DNA of 64,000 nt from Gammaproteobacteria bacterium Gsub (GTDB lineage Bacteria > Pseudomonadota > Gammaproteobacteria > PS1 > Pseudothioglobaceae). This document shows positions 8,883-19,251 of this stretch, in pieces. Both the position numbers and the translations under genes were made by a program. The notes below the pieces were generated by a model that did not search any database, had not been told where the DNA came from, and worked only from the letters and a program-made list of their open reading frames with translations. Location of the stretch: contig JYIN01000008.1 of the NCBI GenBank assembly GCA_002007405.1, positions 30,417 to 94,416 on the forward strand, in the 5' to 3' direction. Positions within the stretch are counted from its first letter, which is position 1; each line of letters starts with the position of its first letter.

Positions 8883-10223
8883 ATGATTAGATTTATTTAC
8901 CCCATTCTTTTGTTATCTCTATCAGTACAGGCGTTGCAAATTTTGCAGCCTGTTGATACTCATAAAACAACGCCTCAACACGGCGACAACAAACAAAATG
9001 TGCAACATTCAATGGATAAAGCTTTGGTTAATTTGAAAAAATCTGCCAAAAGTGGCGATGCACATGCTCAGTTTAATTTAGCTAATATTTATCATAATGG
9101 AATCGGGGTAGAAGTCAATCAAAAACTGGCTTTTTACTGGTATTTCCAAGTTGCCAAACAAGGCTATGCTAATGCGCAGTTAAATGTTGCCAACAGTTAT
9201 TATCATGGCAAAGGCGTAGCAAAAAACTTGAAAAAGGCAATTTATTGGTATGAAAAATCCGCTAAACAGGGCAATCTATCAGCACACTATGATTTAGCAT
9301 TGTTACGCCTTAATGGCAACGGCGTTGAACAAGACACAAAAAAAGCCCTATTAACTTTGCTTGATTTATCAGATAAAGGCTATGCTTTGGCACATTATCA
9401 ATTATTTTTAATTTATCAAAGAGGGGTCATTACCAATAAAGATAGTGAGTTAGCTAAATTTTATTTGCGTAGAATTTCACAACCCAAACATGCCAAAATC
9501 CAATACCAACTCGGCAAAGATTTCTACGATCAAGGCATGAATGAAGATGCCTATTTTTGGATTAAATTAGCCGCTGAAAACAACCACTTACCAGCAGCTG
9601 AGTTATTAGAAAAACTTGACAAAAGCAAACAACAACAAGCAGCCGAATTGGCAAAAATAGAAGAAGAAAAAGCTATTGAAGCACAAAAAAGGGTTGCCGC
9701 CGAAAAAGCTGCAGAATTAAAAAAAATACAAAAGTTGGCAGAGTTGATAAAAACCAAAAAATTAACAAAAATACCAAAACCATTACCCCAGTCTATATCA
9801 AACTTTCCATTAATTACCCAAAATACGCTAAATAATCCACTATTAACAAAAAATAGTGTAAATTTTATTCCTAGTCATTCGCAAATTGCCGAATCATTAA
9901 ACAATAACTCCAAAACGCTAAACAGCCTAGAAAATTTAGTGTTAGTTGCCAAACAAGGCGACCCAATTGCACAACATAACCTTAGCCTACTTTATAGCGC
10001 TGGTGAAATCGTTCGTAAAGACAATAGAGCTGCGTTTATTTTAATGAATAAAGCAGCTAATCAGGGGCTAACCCAATCACAAAATGCTTTGGCAGTAATG
10101 TATATCAAAGGCACAGGAGTAGAGAGCGACCATAAAAAAGCCTATTATTGGGCTACTATTACAGCACAAAAGGGCGACAAACGAGGCAAGCAGATTTTGC
10201 TGTATTTAATCAATAACTTTTAA
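8883..10223 (+). CDS. Exported Sel1-repeat protein
   Basis: A 446-residue protein with a signal peptide (1-17, ending VQA). Residues about 50-245 carry five to six Sel1-like (TPR-related) repeats recognisable by GDAHAQFNLANIYHNGIGV and GNLSAHYDLALLRLNGNGV. A Lys/Glu/Ala-rich, probably coiled-coil linker spans about 248-300. Two more Sel1 repeats lie at about 355-440. Such proteins act as periplasmic or envelope scaffolds in other bacteria; the partner here is unknown. The gene stands alone between epmA and a DUF2914 gene and ends at a clear terminator. Confidence 0.85.
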   Translation: MIRFIYPILLLSLSVQALQILQPVDTHKTTPQHGDNKQNVQHSMDKALVNLKKSAKSGDAHAQFNLANIYHNGIGVEVNQKLAFYWYFQVAKQGYANAQLNVANSYYHGKGVAKNLKKAIYWYEKSAKQGNLSAHYDLALLRLNGNGVEQDTKKALLTLLDLSDKGYALAHYQLFLIYQRGVITNKDSELAKFYLRRISQPKHAKIQYQLGKDFYDQGMNEDAYFWIKLAAENNHLPAAELLEKLDKSKQQQAAELAKIEEEKAIEAQKRVAAEKAAELKKIQKLAELIKTKKLTKIPKPLPQSISNFPLITQNTLNNPLLTKNSVNFIPSHSQIAESLNNNSKTLNSLENLVLVAKQGDPIAQHNLSLLYSAGEIVRKDNRAAFILMNKAANQGLTQSQNALAVMYIKGTGVESDHKKAYYWATITAQKGDKRGKQILLYLINNF

Positions 10224-10227
10224 TATC

Positions 10228-10250
10228 AAAAATACTTGGGGTATTTTTTT
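10228..10250 (+). terminator. Rho-independent terminator after the Sel1-repeat gene
   Basis: Hairpin with arms AAAAATAC and GTATTTTT around a five-base loop, followed by a run of T. It begins five bases past the stop codon. Confidence 0.75.
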
Positions 10251-10278
10251 ATAAATATATGATGACCTAAATGAATTG

Positions 10279-10683
10279 ATGAAAAAATATTCAATTTTGT
10301 TACTTTTATTACTAACAAATAGCGTGCCTGCAAATTGGCAACATAAAAATATTTCTCAGGCTGTTTTTGCCAAATCGGTTGAAAATAGAATGCCAATTGA
10401 GATAATTACTGAAGCAGATAATTCCCTAGATAAAATTTATTTTTTTACCAATATCCGTAATCTTGCGGGCGATAAAATTACCCATCGCTGGATTTATCAA
10501 GACAAGGTCAAAGCTGAAGTTAGTTTTGCCATCCAAGGCAACCGCTGGCGTGTTTGGTCAAGTAAAAAACTTTGGCACACATGGGACGGACGCTGGCAGG
10601 TTGAGGTCGTTAATAACTTGGGTGATGTTTTATTAAATAAAGAATTTACATACAAAAAACAACCGAAACAAAAAAATGAATAA
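10279..10683 (+). CDS. DUF2914 family exported protein
   Basis: About 134 residues with an N-terminal signal peptide ([18 protein letters not shown]). The rest matches the DUF2914 pattern: [18 protein letters not shown], then a strand-rich segment with [11 protein letters not shown] and [10 protein letters not shown] chose the ATG at 10279 over the TTG one codon earlier because the signal peptide starts there. Function is not established for the family; it is periplasmic and sometimes linked to envelope stress genes. The 3' end overlaps argG by 8 bases, so the genes are probably co-transcribed, though a functional link with arginine synthesis is doubtful. Confidence 0.78.
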   Translation: MKKYSILLLLLLTNSVPANWQHKNISQAVFAKSVENRMPIEIITEADNSLDKIYFFTNIRNLAGDKITHRWIYQDKVKAEVSFAIQGNRWRVWSSKKLWHTWDGRWQVEVVNNLGDVLLNKEFTYKKQPKQKNE

Positions 10684-11899
10684 AATAAAAACAAAAATAA
10701 ATAAAGTGGTGCTTGCCTATTCGGGTGGTTTAGATACCAGTATCATCGTCAAATGGCTACAAGATACCTACCAATGTGAAGTTGTAACCTTCACCGCTGA
10801 CATTGGTCAAGGCGAGGAAGTTGAGCCTGCGCGTCTAAAGGCCAAAGCCGCTGGCGTTAAAGAAATCTACATTGAAGATTTACGCGAAGAATTTGCCCGT
10901 GATTTCATCTTTCCGATGTTTCGCGCGAATGCTATTTATGAAGGCGAATATTTACTCGGCACTGCGATTGCACGCCCTCTAATCGCTAAACGACTAGTGG
11001 AAATTGCCCACGAAGTCAATGCTGATGCCATCGCCCACGGAGCAACTGGCAAAGGCAATGACCAAGTGCGTTTTGAGCTAAATGCCTACGCCTTAGATGC
11101 CAGTATTCAAGTGATTGCCCCATGGCGTGAATGGGATTTATCCTCACGCGAATCTTTAATGAATTTTGCCACAAAACATGGCATTAAAATTGACTATAAA
11201 AAGCAGGGCAAAAAATCCCCCTATTCAATGGATGCTAATTTACTCCACATTTCTTATGAAGGTGATATTTTAGAAGACCCATGGATACCGCCAGAAGAAG
11301 AGATGTGGCGCTGGAGCACCGCACCTGAGAATGCTCCAAATAAACCACAATATATAGAATTAGAGTTTGAAAAAGGTGATATTGTTGCCATTGACGGCAA
11401 ACCTATGTCGCCTGCAACAGTGATGACATGGCTCAACAAATGTGCTGGCACACATGGCATTGGTCGTAATGATATTGTAGAAAATCGTTTTGTCGGAATG
11501 AAAGCACGCGGCTGTTACGAAACCCCAGCAGGTACGGTGATGTTAAAGGCGCATAGAGCAATGGAATCACTCACACTGGACCGCGAAGTAGCCCATCTCA
11601 AAGATGAGATAATGCCCCGATATGCACAGATGATTTACAATGGCTTTTGGTTTGCCCCAGAGCGCGAAATGTTACAAGCAGCAATTGACCAAACCCAAAC
11701 AAGCGTCAGTGGTATAGTGCGGTTAAAACTCTACAAAGGCGGTGTTAATGTTATCGGGCGCAAATCAAAAAACAGTTTATTCAATGAAAAAATTGCCACT
11801 TTTGAAGACGATAACGGCGTCTATGAGCAACAAGATGCACATGGATTTATTAAACTAAACGCTTTAAGATTAAAGCTTAAAACATTAAAAATAACATGA
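10676..11899 (+). CDS. argG: Argininosuccinate synthase
   Basis: Condenses citrulline and aspartate with ATP to argininosuccinate, the penultimate step of arginine synthesis. At 407 residues it has normal length. The N-type ATP pyrophosphatase P-loop is AYSGGLDTS at about 14-22, followed by the family segments [27 protein letters not shown] (citrulline/aspartate site) and [16 protein letters not shown]. The start overlaps the preceding gene and the end overlaps the HIT gene by 4 bases. No argH is in the window. Confidence 0.97.
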   Translation: MNKIKTKINKVVLAYSGGLDTSIIVKWLQDTYQCEVVTFTADIGQGEEVEPARLKAKAAGVKEIYIEDLREEFARDFIFPMFRANAIYEGEYLLGTAIARPLIAKRLVEIAHEVNADAIAHGATGKGNDQVRFELNAYALDASIQVIAPWREWDLSSRESLMNFATKHGIKIDYKKQGKKSPYSMDANLLHISYEGDILEDPWIPPEEEMWRWSTAPENAPNKPQYIELEFEKGDIVAIDGKPMSPATVMTWLNKCAGTHGIGRNDIVENRFVGMKARGCYETPAGTVMLKAHRAMESLTLDREVAHLKDEIMPRYAQMIYNGFWFAPEREMLQAAIDQTQTSVSGIVRLKLYKGGVNVIGRKSKNSLFNEKIATFEDDNGVYEQQDAHGFIKLNALRLKLKTLKIT

Positions 11900-12234
11900 A
11901 TGATTGTCTATTTTGTAAAATTATTGCTGGGGATATTCCAACGGATAAAATTTATGAAGATAAAGAAGTATTGGCATTTTTTGATATTGATGCACAAGCC
12001 CCAAAGCATTTTCTGGTTATTCCCAAACGCCACATTGCTACCCTCAATGAAGTTGATGATACAACTTTAATGGGTAAATTGAGCCTAACTGCCACTAAAA
12101 TTGCCAAACAACTCGGGCTTTCCAAGCAAGGCTATCGACTGGTAATAAATTGTGGCGAGCAAGGCGGACAGATGATTTATCATCTACATTTGCACTGTCT
12201 GGGTGGGCGCCAATTAAACTGGCCGCCCGGCTAA
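11896..12234 (+). CDS. hinT: HIT family nucleotide hydrolase (HinT type)
   Basis: Small 112-residue purine nucleoside phosphoramidate hydrolase. It begins with the HinT-type CLFCKI segment and ends with the histidine triad H96-x-H98-x-H100 ([11 protein letters not shown]), the last His being the nucleophile of the family. It overlaps argG by 4 bases (ATGA), indicating translational coupling. Its cellular substrate in this organism is unknown. The symbol is assigned by family resemblance. Confidence 0.88.
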   Translation: MNDCLFCKIIAGDIPTDKIYEDKEVLAFFDIDAQAPKHFLVIPKRHIATLNEVDDTTLMGKLSLTATKIAKQLGLSKQGYRLVINCGEQGGQMIYHLHLHCLGGRQLNWPPG

Positions 12235-12299
12235 TTTTTTTATAAAACACGGCTTTAATAGATTAAAATCTCTGCATTTTTATAACTTTTTTATATGTT

Positions 12300-15110
12300 A
12301 TGAGTAGTGAATTTTTAAATCGACATATTGGTCCAAAACAAACAGAAATTGAACAAATGCTAGACAGTATTGGTTGTGATTCTTTAGAAGAAATGGTGGC
12401 AAAAACAGTACCAAAGGAAATTTTGCTCGGTAATCAAATAGGTCTTAGTGAGGGCTTGAGCGAGCACGAGACTCTATCTTTAGCAACAAAATTAGCCACT
12501 GAAAACCAACTACTGAGAAATTTTATCGGTCAAGGCTACTATGGTACTTTAATGCCAGCGGTGATTGAGCGTAATATTTTGCAAAATCCGGGCTGGTATA
12601 GTGCTTATACGCCTTATCAGGCAGAAATCTCTCAAGGTCGTTTGGAAATGTTGCTTAATTTTCAACAGATGATTATTGATTTAACGGGCATGGATATTGC
12701 CAATGCTTCACTGTTAGATGAGGCAACTGCCGCCGCTGAAGCAATGATGATGGCAAGGCGTATTAATAAAAACAATAAATCAAAGCGTTTTTTGGTGGAT
12801 CGCAACACCCATCCGCAAACTCTCACCATTTTACAAACCCGTGCCAAACCTTTAGGAATTGAGCTGATAATTACAGACCTACAACAAAATGAATACAATG
12901 ATTGTTTTGCTTGTTTGTGGCAATATCCAGCTACAAATGGTGTTGTGCGTGATTTGACAAATGATATTGGCAAAGCAAAAAAAAGCGGTCATATCACCAT
13001 TGTCAGCTGTGATATTTTGGCATTAACACTGCTTAAAACCCCAGCTGAGATGGGGGCGGATATTGCCATTGGCAATTCACAACGCTTTGGTGTGCCCATG
13101 GGTTTTGGTGGTCCGCATGCGGCGTTTTTGGCAGCGGGCAATGAATTTAAACGCCTACTGCCGGGGCGCATTATTAGTGTGAGTCAAGATGTACTTGGTA
13201 ATTTAGCAATGCGTATGGCGTTGCAAACCCGTGAGCAGCACATTCGCCGTGACAAAGCCACTAGTAATATTTGCACCGCCCAAGTACTGTTGGCAGTTTT
13301 GGCAGCAGCTTATGGTATTTACCATGGCGCTGAAGGTCTGCGCAGTATTGCATTGAGAGTGCATACGAATGCTGCTCGTTTGGCTAAAAGTTTAAGTGTT
13401 GCGGGTTTTGAACTGGAAAGTGGGCAATTTTTTGATACCCTTACCTTAAACACCAACAATGCTAAAACTTTATTTGTTAAAGCACAAACCCAAAATATCA
13501 ACCTCCGCTTAATTAACCACACTCAACTGAGTATGGCAGTTGATGAGACCACAACTGAGGATGATTTATTGGCATTATTAAAGATATTTTCAATCCACAA
13601 AATACTAGATTCTAAAATTAAATTGTCAAAAAATATGTTTAGAACTTCTAATTATTTAACCCATCCTGTATTTAATAATTATCGCTGCGAAACTGAGATG
13701 ATGCGTTATTTAAAACGCCTTGAGAATAAGGATATTGCCCTTAATCATTCCATGATTGCGCTCGGTTCTTGCACAATGAAACTCAATGCTGCAGTGCAGA
13801 TGCATACCATTTCATTACCGGGTTTTTCATTGTTACACCCTTATGCACCTAAAAATCAAACTCAAGGATATCAAAAATTATTCACAGATTTAGAATACGC
13901 ATTGGCGGAAATAACTGGCTATGATGCGGTATCTTTGCAACCAAATGCTGGATCTCAAGGCGAATTTTCTGGCTTGTTGGCGATTCGCCACTATCATCAC
14001 TCGCGTGGTGAGTCACAGCGTAATATTTGCCTAATTCCCGCTTCCGCCCACGGCACCAACCCCGCCAGTGCGGTGATGGCAGGAATGGTTGTGGTGATTG
14101 TGCGCTGCGACAAGTTTGGCAATATTGATATTAATGATCTACAGACTAAGGCTCAAAAACACGCGGATAAACTCTCATCAATTATGATTACTTACCCTTC
14201 CACACACGGTGTATTTGAGGCAGAAATCAAACAAGTCTGCGATATTATTCACCATAATGGTGGGCAGGTTTATTTGGATGGTGCAAATCTAAATGCGATG
14301 GTGGGTATTACCCGAATGGGCAAATTCGGTGCTGATGTTTCACATATTAACCTCCATAAAACTTTTGCCATTCCCCATGGCGGTGGTGGTCCGGGCATGG
14401 GACCTATTGGGGTCAAGGCACATTTAGCACAATTTTTGCCTGGTAATCCGCTGGTAAAAGATTCTAACGCGGTATCGGCAACAATGTATGGCAGTGCCTC
14501 AATTTTGCCAATTTCTTGGGCATATATTAAATTATTGGGAAAACACGGCATGCAACATGCCACTGAGATTGCAATTCTAAGTGCAAATTATATTGCCAAT
14601 CGACTACAGAATTATTTCCCCATTCTATATCAAGGTGAAAACGGTTTTGTAGCACATGAGTGTATTATTGATATTCGCCCCTTGAAAGATGCCAGCAGAA
14701 TCTCTGAAGAAGATATTGCCAAGCGTCTAATAGATTATGGTTTTCACAGCCCGACCATGTCGTTTCCAGTGGCAGGGACTTTGATGATTGAACCCACTGA
14801 GAGTGAATCAAAACCTGAGATTGACCGTTTTATTGCTGCGATGATTAATATTTATGGTGAAATTCAAAAAGTCATCAACGGGGGGTGGGATAAAACCAAT
14901 AACCCCCTTAAAAACGCCCCCCATATTGCACTTGAGATGGCTAGCGATTGGAATTATCCTTATTCTAGAAAGGAGGCTTTTTACCCACTTAAATCTTTAG
15001 AAAATAATAAATATTTCCCGCCAGTCAAACGCGTTGATAATGTATATGGCGACCGCCATCTATTTTGTGCTTGTCCAGAAATTTCTGAGATAGATGAATC
15101 TGATTTATAA
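12300..15110 (+). CDS. gcvP: Glycine dehydrogenase (decarboxylating), P protein
   Basis: PLP-dependent P protein of the glycine cleavage system; it decarboxylates glycine and passes the aminomethyl group to lipoylated H protein. This is the single-chain form, 936 residues, with two homologous halves. The PLP lysine is K687 in NLHKTFAIPHGGGGPG, followed by the glycine-rich loop. The N terminus (FLNRHIGPKQTEIEQML) is typical, which supports this start. gcvT and gcvH are not adjacent, unlike the E. coli operon. With only about 65 bases upstream, there is no room for a glycine riboswitch. Confidence 0.97.
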   Translation: MSSEFLNRHIGPKQTEIEQMLDSIGCDSLEEMVAKTVPKEILLGNQIGLSEGLSEHETLSLATKLATENQLLRNFIGQGYYGTLMPAVIERNILQNPGWYSAYTPYQAEISQGRLEMLLNFQQMIIDLTGMDIANASLLDEATAAAEAMMMARRINKNNKSKRFLVDRNTHPQTLTILQTRAKPLGIELIITDLQQNEYNDCFACLWQYPATNGVVRDLTNDIGKAKKSGHITIVSCDILALTLLKTPAEMGADIAIGNSQRFGVPMGFGGPHAAFLAAGNEFKRLLPGRIISVSQDVLGNLAMRMALQTREQHIRRDKATSNICTAQVLLAVLAAAYGIYHGAEGLRSIALRVHTNAARLAKSLSVAGFELESGQFFDTLTLNTNNAKTLFVKAQTQNINLRLINHTQLSMAVDETTTEDDLLALLKIFSIHKILDSKIKLSKNMFRTSNYLTHPVFNNYRCETEMMRYLKRLENKDIALNHSMIALGSCTMKLNAAVQMHTISLPGFSLLHPYAPKNQTQGYQKLFTDLEYALAEITGYDAVSLQPNAGSQGEFSGLLAIRHYHHSRGESQRNICLIPASAHGTNPASAVMAGMVVVIVRCDKFGNIDINDLQTKAQKHADKLSSIMITYPSTHGVFEAEIKQVCDIIHHNGGQVYLDGANLNAMVGITRMGKFGADVSHINLHKTFAIPHGGGGPGMGPIGVKAHLAQFLPGNPLVKDSNAVSATMYGSASILPISWAYIKLLGKHGMQHATEIAILSANYIANRLQNYFPILYQGENGFVAHECIIDIRPLKDASRISEEDIAKRLIDYGFHSPTMSFPVAGTLMIEPTESESKPEIDRFIAAMINIYGEIQKVINGGWDKTNNPLKNAPHIALEMASDWNYPYSRKEAFYPLKSLENNKYFPPVKRVDNVYGDRHLFCACPEISEIDESDL

Positions 15111-15170
15111 ACACCCATTCAATCGTCATTTCGTAACATAAAACTTGAATTAGAAAGCATGGGTGAATAT

Positions 15171-15410
15171 TTAGGCGTCATCAAGACCAGGAATATACAT
15201 AGATTCCAACACCACTTTTTTAACTCTAGGGTCGCAACCGCCCTCGTCTTCTATACGCTCTTTAACACGCTCAGCACATTCAGTTAAATCTTCACACTGA
15301 AAAACAACGGTTTTAGTCGCACCGTTTTCTTCTAAATGTATGCTAAGTTTTGCACCTGCAAGGGCTAAATTAACAAAGCTAAAAGCCAATAGTATAATGA
15401 TTGTTTTCAT
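15171..15410 (-). CDS. Small exported protein of unknown function
   Basis: A 79-residue protein with a signal peptide (about 1-18, ending ALA), leaving a mature domain of about 60 residues. The mature part is acidic and contains two cysteines (CEDLTEC and later GGCDPRV give three in total), so a disulfide is possible. The ribosome site AGGAGG stands at ideal spacing before ATG, a good sign of a real gene. I do not recognise a family. It is isolated, between gcvP (opposite strand, convergent) and a decayed transposase region. Confidence 0.7.
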   Translation of the reverse strand: MKTIIILLAFSFVNLALAGAKLSIHLEENGATKTVVFQCEDLTECAERVKERIEDEGGCDPRVKKVVLESMYIPGLDDA

Positions 15411-15523
15411 TTTGCATACCTCCTCTTATAAAAATATTATAATATAATAACATACTAATATTATATAAGCAAATATTTTGTGCCCACCCATAACACATTA
15501 CACTTCTCTTTGTATATTCTTTC

Positions 15524-15653
15524 TCATTCATTATTAATATATTCAATCGGGCATTTTCCCAAGTGAATAATGCACTCTTTTAGGGTTATACCAAAACAAA
15601 TAATCGCTCATTTTATCGTTAAACTCTTTGCCGTTATTCGTTAGCAGATGTTG
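15524..15653 (-). pseudogene. Decayed integrase-core remnant (IS481/IS3-like transposase C terminus)
   Basis: Read on the minus strand the segment gives LLTNNGKEFNDKMSDYLFWY, then NPKRVHYSLGK, then, one frame over, CPIEYINNE and a stop. This is the end of an rve-type DDE transposase (TDNGxEF, DYLxWYNxxRPHxSLGxxSPIEYI), with a frameshift near the end and the rest of the gene missing. No terminal inverted repeats are recognisable. Confidence 0.72.
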
Positions 15654-16002
15654 CATTTCAAATAGATAATATTTTAAGATTAGTTAAAAAACAGTCTAGT
15701 TAAAAATCCTCCAGCCTCGGACACGCTACAAAATGGGAAAAAGCAAGTGCTAATTTAAGATTATTCAGGTCTTCCTTGTTGGGGAAAATGTAGTGTGTTT
15801 TTGAAGTTATACAATAATAAATCAAGAAAAAACTACAATACTGATGCTGTTTCTACCAATAAAAATAATCTTTAAAAGGCTATAATATTTAAAAATGTAG
15901 GCTCTAAATTTAACTAAGATCTTTGCATAATTATAAATAATCACCCAAAAGTCTCTAACCGATGCAAAAATAACCAATACAAAAAATCTTACCTAAAAAA
16001 AT
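15654..16002. other. Non-coding AT-rich stretch before the permease gene
   Basis: No gene, tRNA or convincing hairpin seen. It probably contains more eroded transposon DNA and the promoter of the permease gene; no element can be assigned with confidence. Confidence 0.5.
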
Positions 16003-17226
16003 ATGCCCAATTCAGCCATTAAACTAAGACGCAATATTACTTATCCGTTGCTCACTTTGTATGGATTAGGGACTATTCTGGGGGCAGGTATTTATGTATT
16101 GATTGGCAAAATTGTAGCAAATGCAGGAATTTATGCCCCAGTTGCTTTTTTATTAGCCGCTATTATTGCTGGATTTAATAGTTATTCTTATGCTGCTCTT
16201 AGTTCTCGTTATCCTCAAAGCGGAGGCGAGGTTAATTATGTTAATGCCGCTTTTGATATAAGATGGCTATCAACTATCGTTGGAATATTGCTTATCTTAA
16301 CGGGCATTGTCAGTGCAGCAACCTTGGCAAATGGTTTTGTTGGCTATCTTAATGTTTTTATACTTTTACCTGAGATTTTAGTGATTAGTTTATTGGTTAT
16401 TATTATGACATTGATTGCCGTATGGGGGGTTAAGCAATCTTTAATTATTGCTGGTCTAATCACCCTAGTTGAGATAGGCGGTTTGTTATGGGTGGTGATT
16501 AACAATATTGGTGCGTTGTCAAATCTAGGCGAATATTTACCCAAACTCAACTATTTGTTGGTGGATATGACGCCTTGGTTTGGGATATTCGCTGGGTCAT
16601 TTTTGGCGTTTTATGCTTTTATTGGTTTTGAAGATATGGTTAATATGTCAGAGGAAACCATACAAGTTAAAAAAACTATGCCCAAAGCGGTTATCAGTGC
16701 TTTAATTATCAGTTCTATCATCTATATAATAATTGCAATAATTGCCATTTTAGCAGTGCCCATCTCCCAATTAGCCAATAGTTTAGCACCGATAGCACAG
16801 ATTATGAAAAGTCATAGTCAACAGGCTTATTTTATTATTAGTTTAGTGAGTCTGATAGCAATTATCAACGGCATACTGGTGCAAATTATTATGGGTTCAA
16901 GAGTGTTGTATGGAATGAGTAGTAGTCAGTTAATATCACCACATTTAAGGCGGCTACATCCAAATTTTCAAACCCCAATTATTGCCACCCTATTCGTTGC
17001 TTTAATGGTATGGATTAGTGCGATTAGTTTGCCCTTGGTTACCTTAGCACAATTAACCAGTTTTATCGTCATTATTATTTTTTTATTGGTTAATATTGCC
17101 TTAGTCGCCATTTTAAAAAAAGAAGCCTCACTACCGACAGACGCCATGTTTATCCGACCCTGGATAGTATGGCTTACAATTTTATTAAATATTAGTTTTT
17201 TACTGACCAAACTGTTTATCTTCTAA
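16003..17226 (+). CDS. APC superfamily amino-acid permease
   Basis: A 407-residue inner-membrane protein with about 12 predicted membrane helices. The first helices carry the APC signature (LYGLGTILGAGIYVLIGKI, about 19-37), followed by SYAALSSRYPQSGGEVNYV. Helix 6 has GFEDMVNMSEE, typical of the AA_permease_2 group. Substrate cannot be read from the sequence; amino acid or polyamine is expected for the family. It has no partner genes nearby. Confidence 0.88.
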   Translation: MPNSAIKLRRNITYPLLTLYGLGTILGAGIYVLIGKIVANAGIYAPVAFLLAAIIAGFNSYSYAALSSRYPQSGGEVNYVNAAFDIRWLSTIVGILLILTGIVSAATLANGFVGYLNVFILLPEILVISLLVIIMTLIAVWGVKQSLIIAGLITLVEIGGLLWVVINNIGALSNLGEYLPKLNYLLVDMTPWFGIFAGSFLAFYAFIGFEDMVNMSEETIQVKKTMPKAVISALIISSIIYIIIAIIAILAVPISQLANSLAPIAQIMKSHSQQAYFIISLVSLIAIINGILVQIIMGSRVLYGMSSSQLISPHLRRLHPNFQTPIIATLFVALMVWISAISLPLVTLAQLTSFIVIIIFLLVNIALVAILKKEASLPTDAMFIRPWIVWLTILLNISFLLTKLFIF

Positions 17227-17321
17227 ATTTAAATTATCCTCATTTTGTTGCGAAAAAAACACCATGAGCATCAAGTATTTTGTTTGTAAAATGATGCCCT
17301 TAAAAAGATTTCAAATAAATT

Positions 17322-18053
17322 ATGATTATAATTCCAGCAATAGATTTAAAAAATGGGCAATGTGTGCGCCTTCGGCAAGGGGCAATGGAAGAGAGCACGG
17401 TATTTTCTGATAACCCCCTACAGATGGCAGTACAATGGGCGGCACAAGGAGCAAAAAGATTGCATTTGGTTGATTTAGACGGTGCGTTTGCAGGCAAGCC
17501 AATGAATATTGTGAATGTTACTGAAATTACCAAAGCAGTTCCCAATCTACCAGTGCAAGTTGGCGGCGGTATTCGTAATATGGCAGTTGCTAATACCTAT
17601 ATTGAGGCGGGTGTGAGTTATTTAATTATTGGCACTATGGCAGTAACAAAACCCGAATTTGTCACTGAATTATGTGCCGAATTTCCCGGTAAGGTGATTG
17701 TCGGTTTAGATGCAAATAAAGGTCTAGTGGCAACCGAGGGGTGGGCTAGGCAAACGGATTTACAGGTGCTGGATTTAGCAAAAAAATTTGAACAAGATGG
17801 GGTGAGCGCTATTATTTACACTGATATTGCCAGAGATGGCATGATGCGTGGGGTAAATGTTGAGGCGAGTGCTAATTTGGCAAGGCAAACCACAATCCCA
17901 ATTATTGCCTCAGGTGGCATTACCAATATAGATGATATTAACCGCTTATTAAATGTGGCACATCAAGGTATTTTGGGGGCAATTACAGGGCGTGCAGTTT
18001 ATGAAGGTACGCTTGATTTTAAACAAGCACAAGCACTTTGTGATGCACATTGA
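17322..18053 (+). CDS. hisA: ProFAR isomerase HisA
   Basis: 1-(5-phosphoribosyl)-5-[(5-phosphoribosylamino)methylideneamino]imidazole-4-carboxamide isomerase, fourth step of histidine synthesis. It is a TIM barrel of 243 residues with catalytic D8 (MIIIPAIDL), the second acid in YTDIARDG, and phosphate-binding loops VGGGIR and ASGGI. No other his genes are adjacent, so the histidine operon is dispersed. It overlaps rnfH by 11 bases. Confidence 0.95.
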   Translation: MIIIPAIDLKNGQCVRLRQGAMEESTVFSDNPLQMAVQWAAQGAKRLHLVDLDGAFAGKPMNIVNVTEITKAVPNLPVQVGGGIRNMAVANTYIEAGVSYLIIGTMAVTKPEFVTELCAEFPGKVIVGLDANKGLVATEGWARQTDLQVLDLAKKFEQDGVSAIIYTDIARDGMMRGVNVEASANLARQTTIPIIASGGITNIDDINRLLNVAHQGILGAITGRAVYEGTLDFKQAQALCDAH

Positions 18054-18336
18054 AGTTGCCTACGCCCTAGCGGATAGACAAACCCTACTCCACCTTGAAG
18101 TGGATGAAGGCACAACACTCAAACAAGCGATTGATCTAAGTGGTATTTTGGACAATTATCCGCAAATTGATTTAACAAAAGACAAAACTGGGATTTTTGG
18201 TAGAATTGCTAAGTTGGATACAGTTTTGCGTGAAAAAGACCGCGTAGAAATCTATCGTCCATTGATCGCCGATGCCAAAAAAGTGCGTAAACAAAGAGCG
18301 CTCGCAGGCAAAACTATGCGTAGTAAAAAAACTTAG
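18043..18336 (+). CDS. rnfH: RnfH family ubiquitin-like protein
   Basis: A 97-residue beta-grasp protein of the RnfH (UPF0125) family. The conserved opening [11 protein letters not shown] and the C-terminal [19 protein letters not shown] are both present. The frame extends further upstream, but homology begins at MHIEVAY, so ATG 18043 (overlapping hisA) is chosen. The family is named from Rnf operons and is often beside the ratA toxin gene elsewhere; no ratA is seen here. Precise role unknown. Confidence 0.87.
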   Translation: MHIEVAYALADRQTLLHLEVDEGTTLKQAIDLSGILDNYPQIDLTKDKTGIFGRIAKLDTVLREKDRVEIYRPLIADAKKVRKQRALAGKTMRSKKT

Positions 18337-18376
18337 TTTTAGGTAAAATATCAACCCTATTGTTAATGAATTTTGT

Positions 18377-19228
18377 ATGAACAAAAAGCAACTTATAACG
18401 ATTTTACCTTTTCTACAAAGACTCAAAAAAATTTTTCACCCGCCAATACATTCTAAAGATGCGCTTTTGCAGGTTCTAAAAGAATCTGAAGAAAGCCATA
18501 TTATTGACTCACACTCGCGCTTGATTATTGAAGGCACAATGCAGCTTGAAAAATTGGAAGTGCGTGATGTTATGGTGCCAAAATCAAAAATGGTAATGAT
18601 TGAACACAATACGCAAGTCAAAGCATTGCTTGATATTATGATTCATTCATCGCATTCTAGATTTCCAGTTATCAATACAGATAGTAATAGGATACTGGGC
18701 ATTATTTTGGCAAAAGATTTGCTGGGTTATCTTGCCAATAACAATAAAAAGATCGAATTTAATTATCGGGAATACTTGCGTAATGCAATTTTGGTGCCTG
18801 AAAGCAAAACCCTAGGCGCCCTGCTGAGGGATTTTCAAAGTAAAAAATCACATATGGCAATTGTAATTGATGAGTATGGCGAAATTGCTGGTTTGATAAC
18901 ACTTGAGGATGTGCTGGAGCAAATTGTGGGTGAGATTGAAGATGAACATGATTTTGAACAAGACAGCATTATTGATTTTGGTGATGGGCGTTATTTACTC
19001 AAAGCCAATACCCCATTAGAAGAATTTAATGATTTTTTTAAGGTTAAGTTAGCTATTGATGATGTTGATACCGTAGGAGGTTTTGTAGTTGCAGGCTTTA
19101 CCTATCTACCAAAGCAAATGAGTAATATTGATTTGCAAGGTTTTAATTTCAAAATTTTAAAAACCGATTCTCGGCGCTTGCATTTGTTAGAGGTAAAAAA
19201 AATTGGGACTAGCACCAAAAACACTTAA
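18377..19228 (+). CDS. corC: CorC/HlyC family CBS-domain protein
   Basis: A 283-residue protein in the soluble CorC (YbeX) form, without the DUF21 membrane domain. Two CBS motifs (about 63-120 with VRDVMVPKSKM, and 130-185 with IDEYGEIAGLITLEDVLEQIVGEI) bind adenine nucleotides in relatives, and a CorC_HlyC C-terminal domain follows (about 200-275). It is linked to Mg/Co efflux and envelope integrity. The last 81 bases of this gene are repeated 7 kb downstream in front of pmbA, which shows that corC and pmbA were once directly adjacent. Confidence 0.9.
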   Translation: MNKKQLITILPFLQRLKKIFHPPIHSKDALLQVLKESEESHIIDSHSRLIIEGTMQLEKLEVRDVMVPKSKMVMIEHNTQVKALLDIMIHSSHSRFPVINTDSNRILGIILAKDLLGYLANNNKKIEFNYREYLRNAILVPESKTLGALLRDFQSKKSHMAIVIDEYGEIAGLITLEDVLEQIVGEIEDEHDFEQDSIIDFGDGRYLLKANTPLEEFNDFFKVKLAIDDVDTVGGFVVAGFTYLPKQMSNIDLQGFNFKILKTDSRRLHLLEVKKIGTSTKNT

Positions 19229-19251
19229 TCAATGTCATCTTTAGAACAGGT
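19148..19251 (+). repeat. Island-flanking direct repeat, left copy
   Basis: 104 bases covering the last 81 bases of corC, the 3-base gap and the first 20 bases of pmbA. It matches 26191-26293 with four substitutions and one A-run length difference. This copy continues into ruvB-derived sequence, while the right copy continues into intact pmbA. Confidence 0.95.

Noticed and set aside
12235..12299. Glycine riboswitch upstream of gcvP
   Set aside because: Only 65 bases are available and the glycine aptamer signatures are absent.
17953..18042. N-terminal extension of RnfH
   Set aside because: It lies wholly inside hisA in another frame, and RnfH homology starts at the ATG at 18043.
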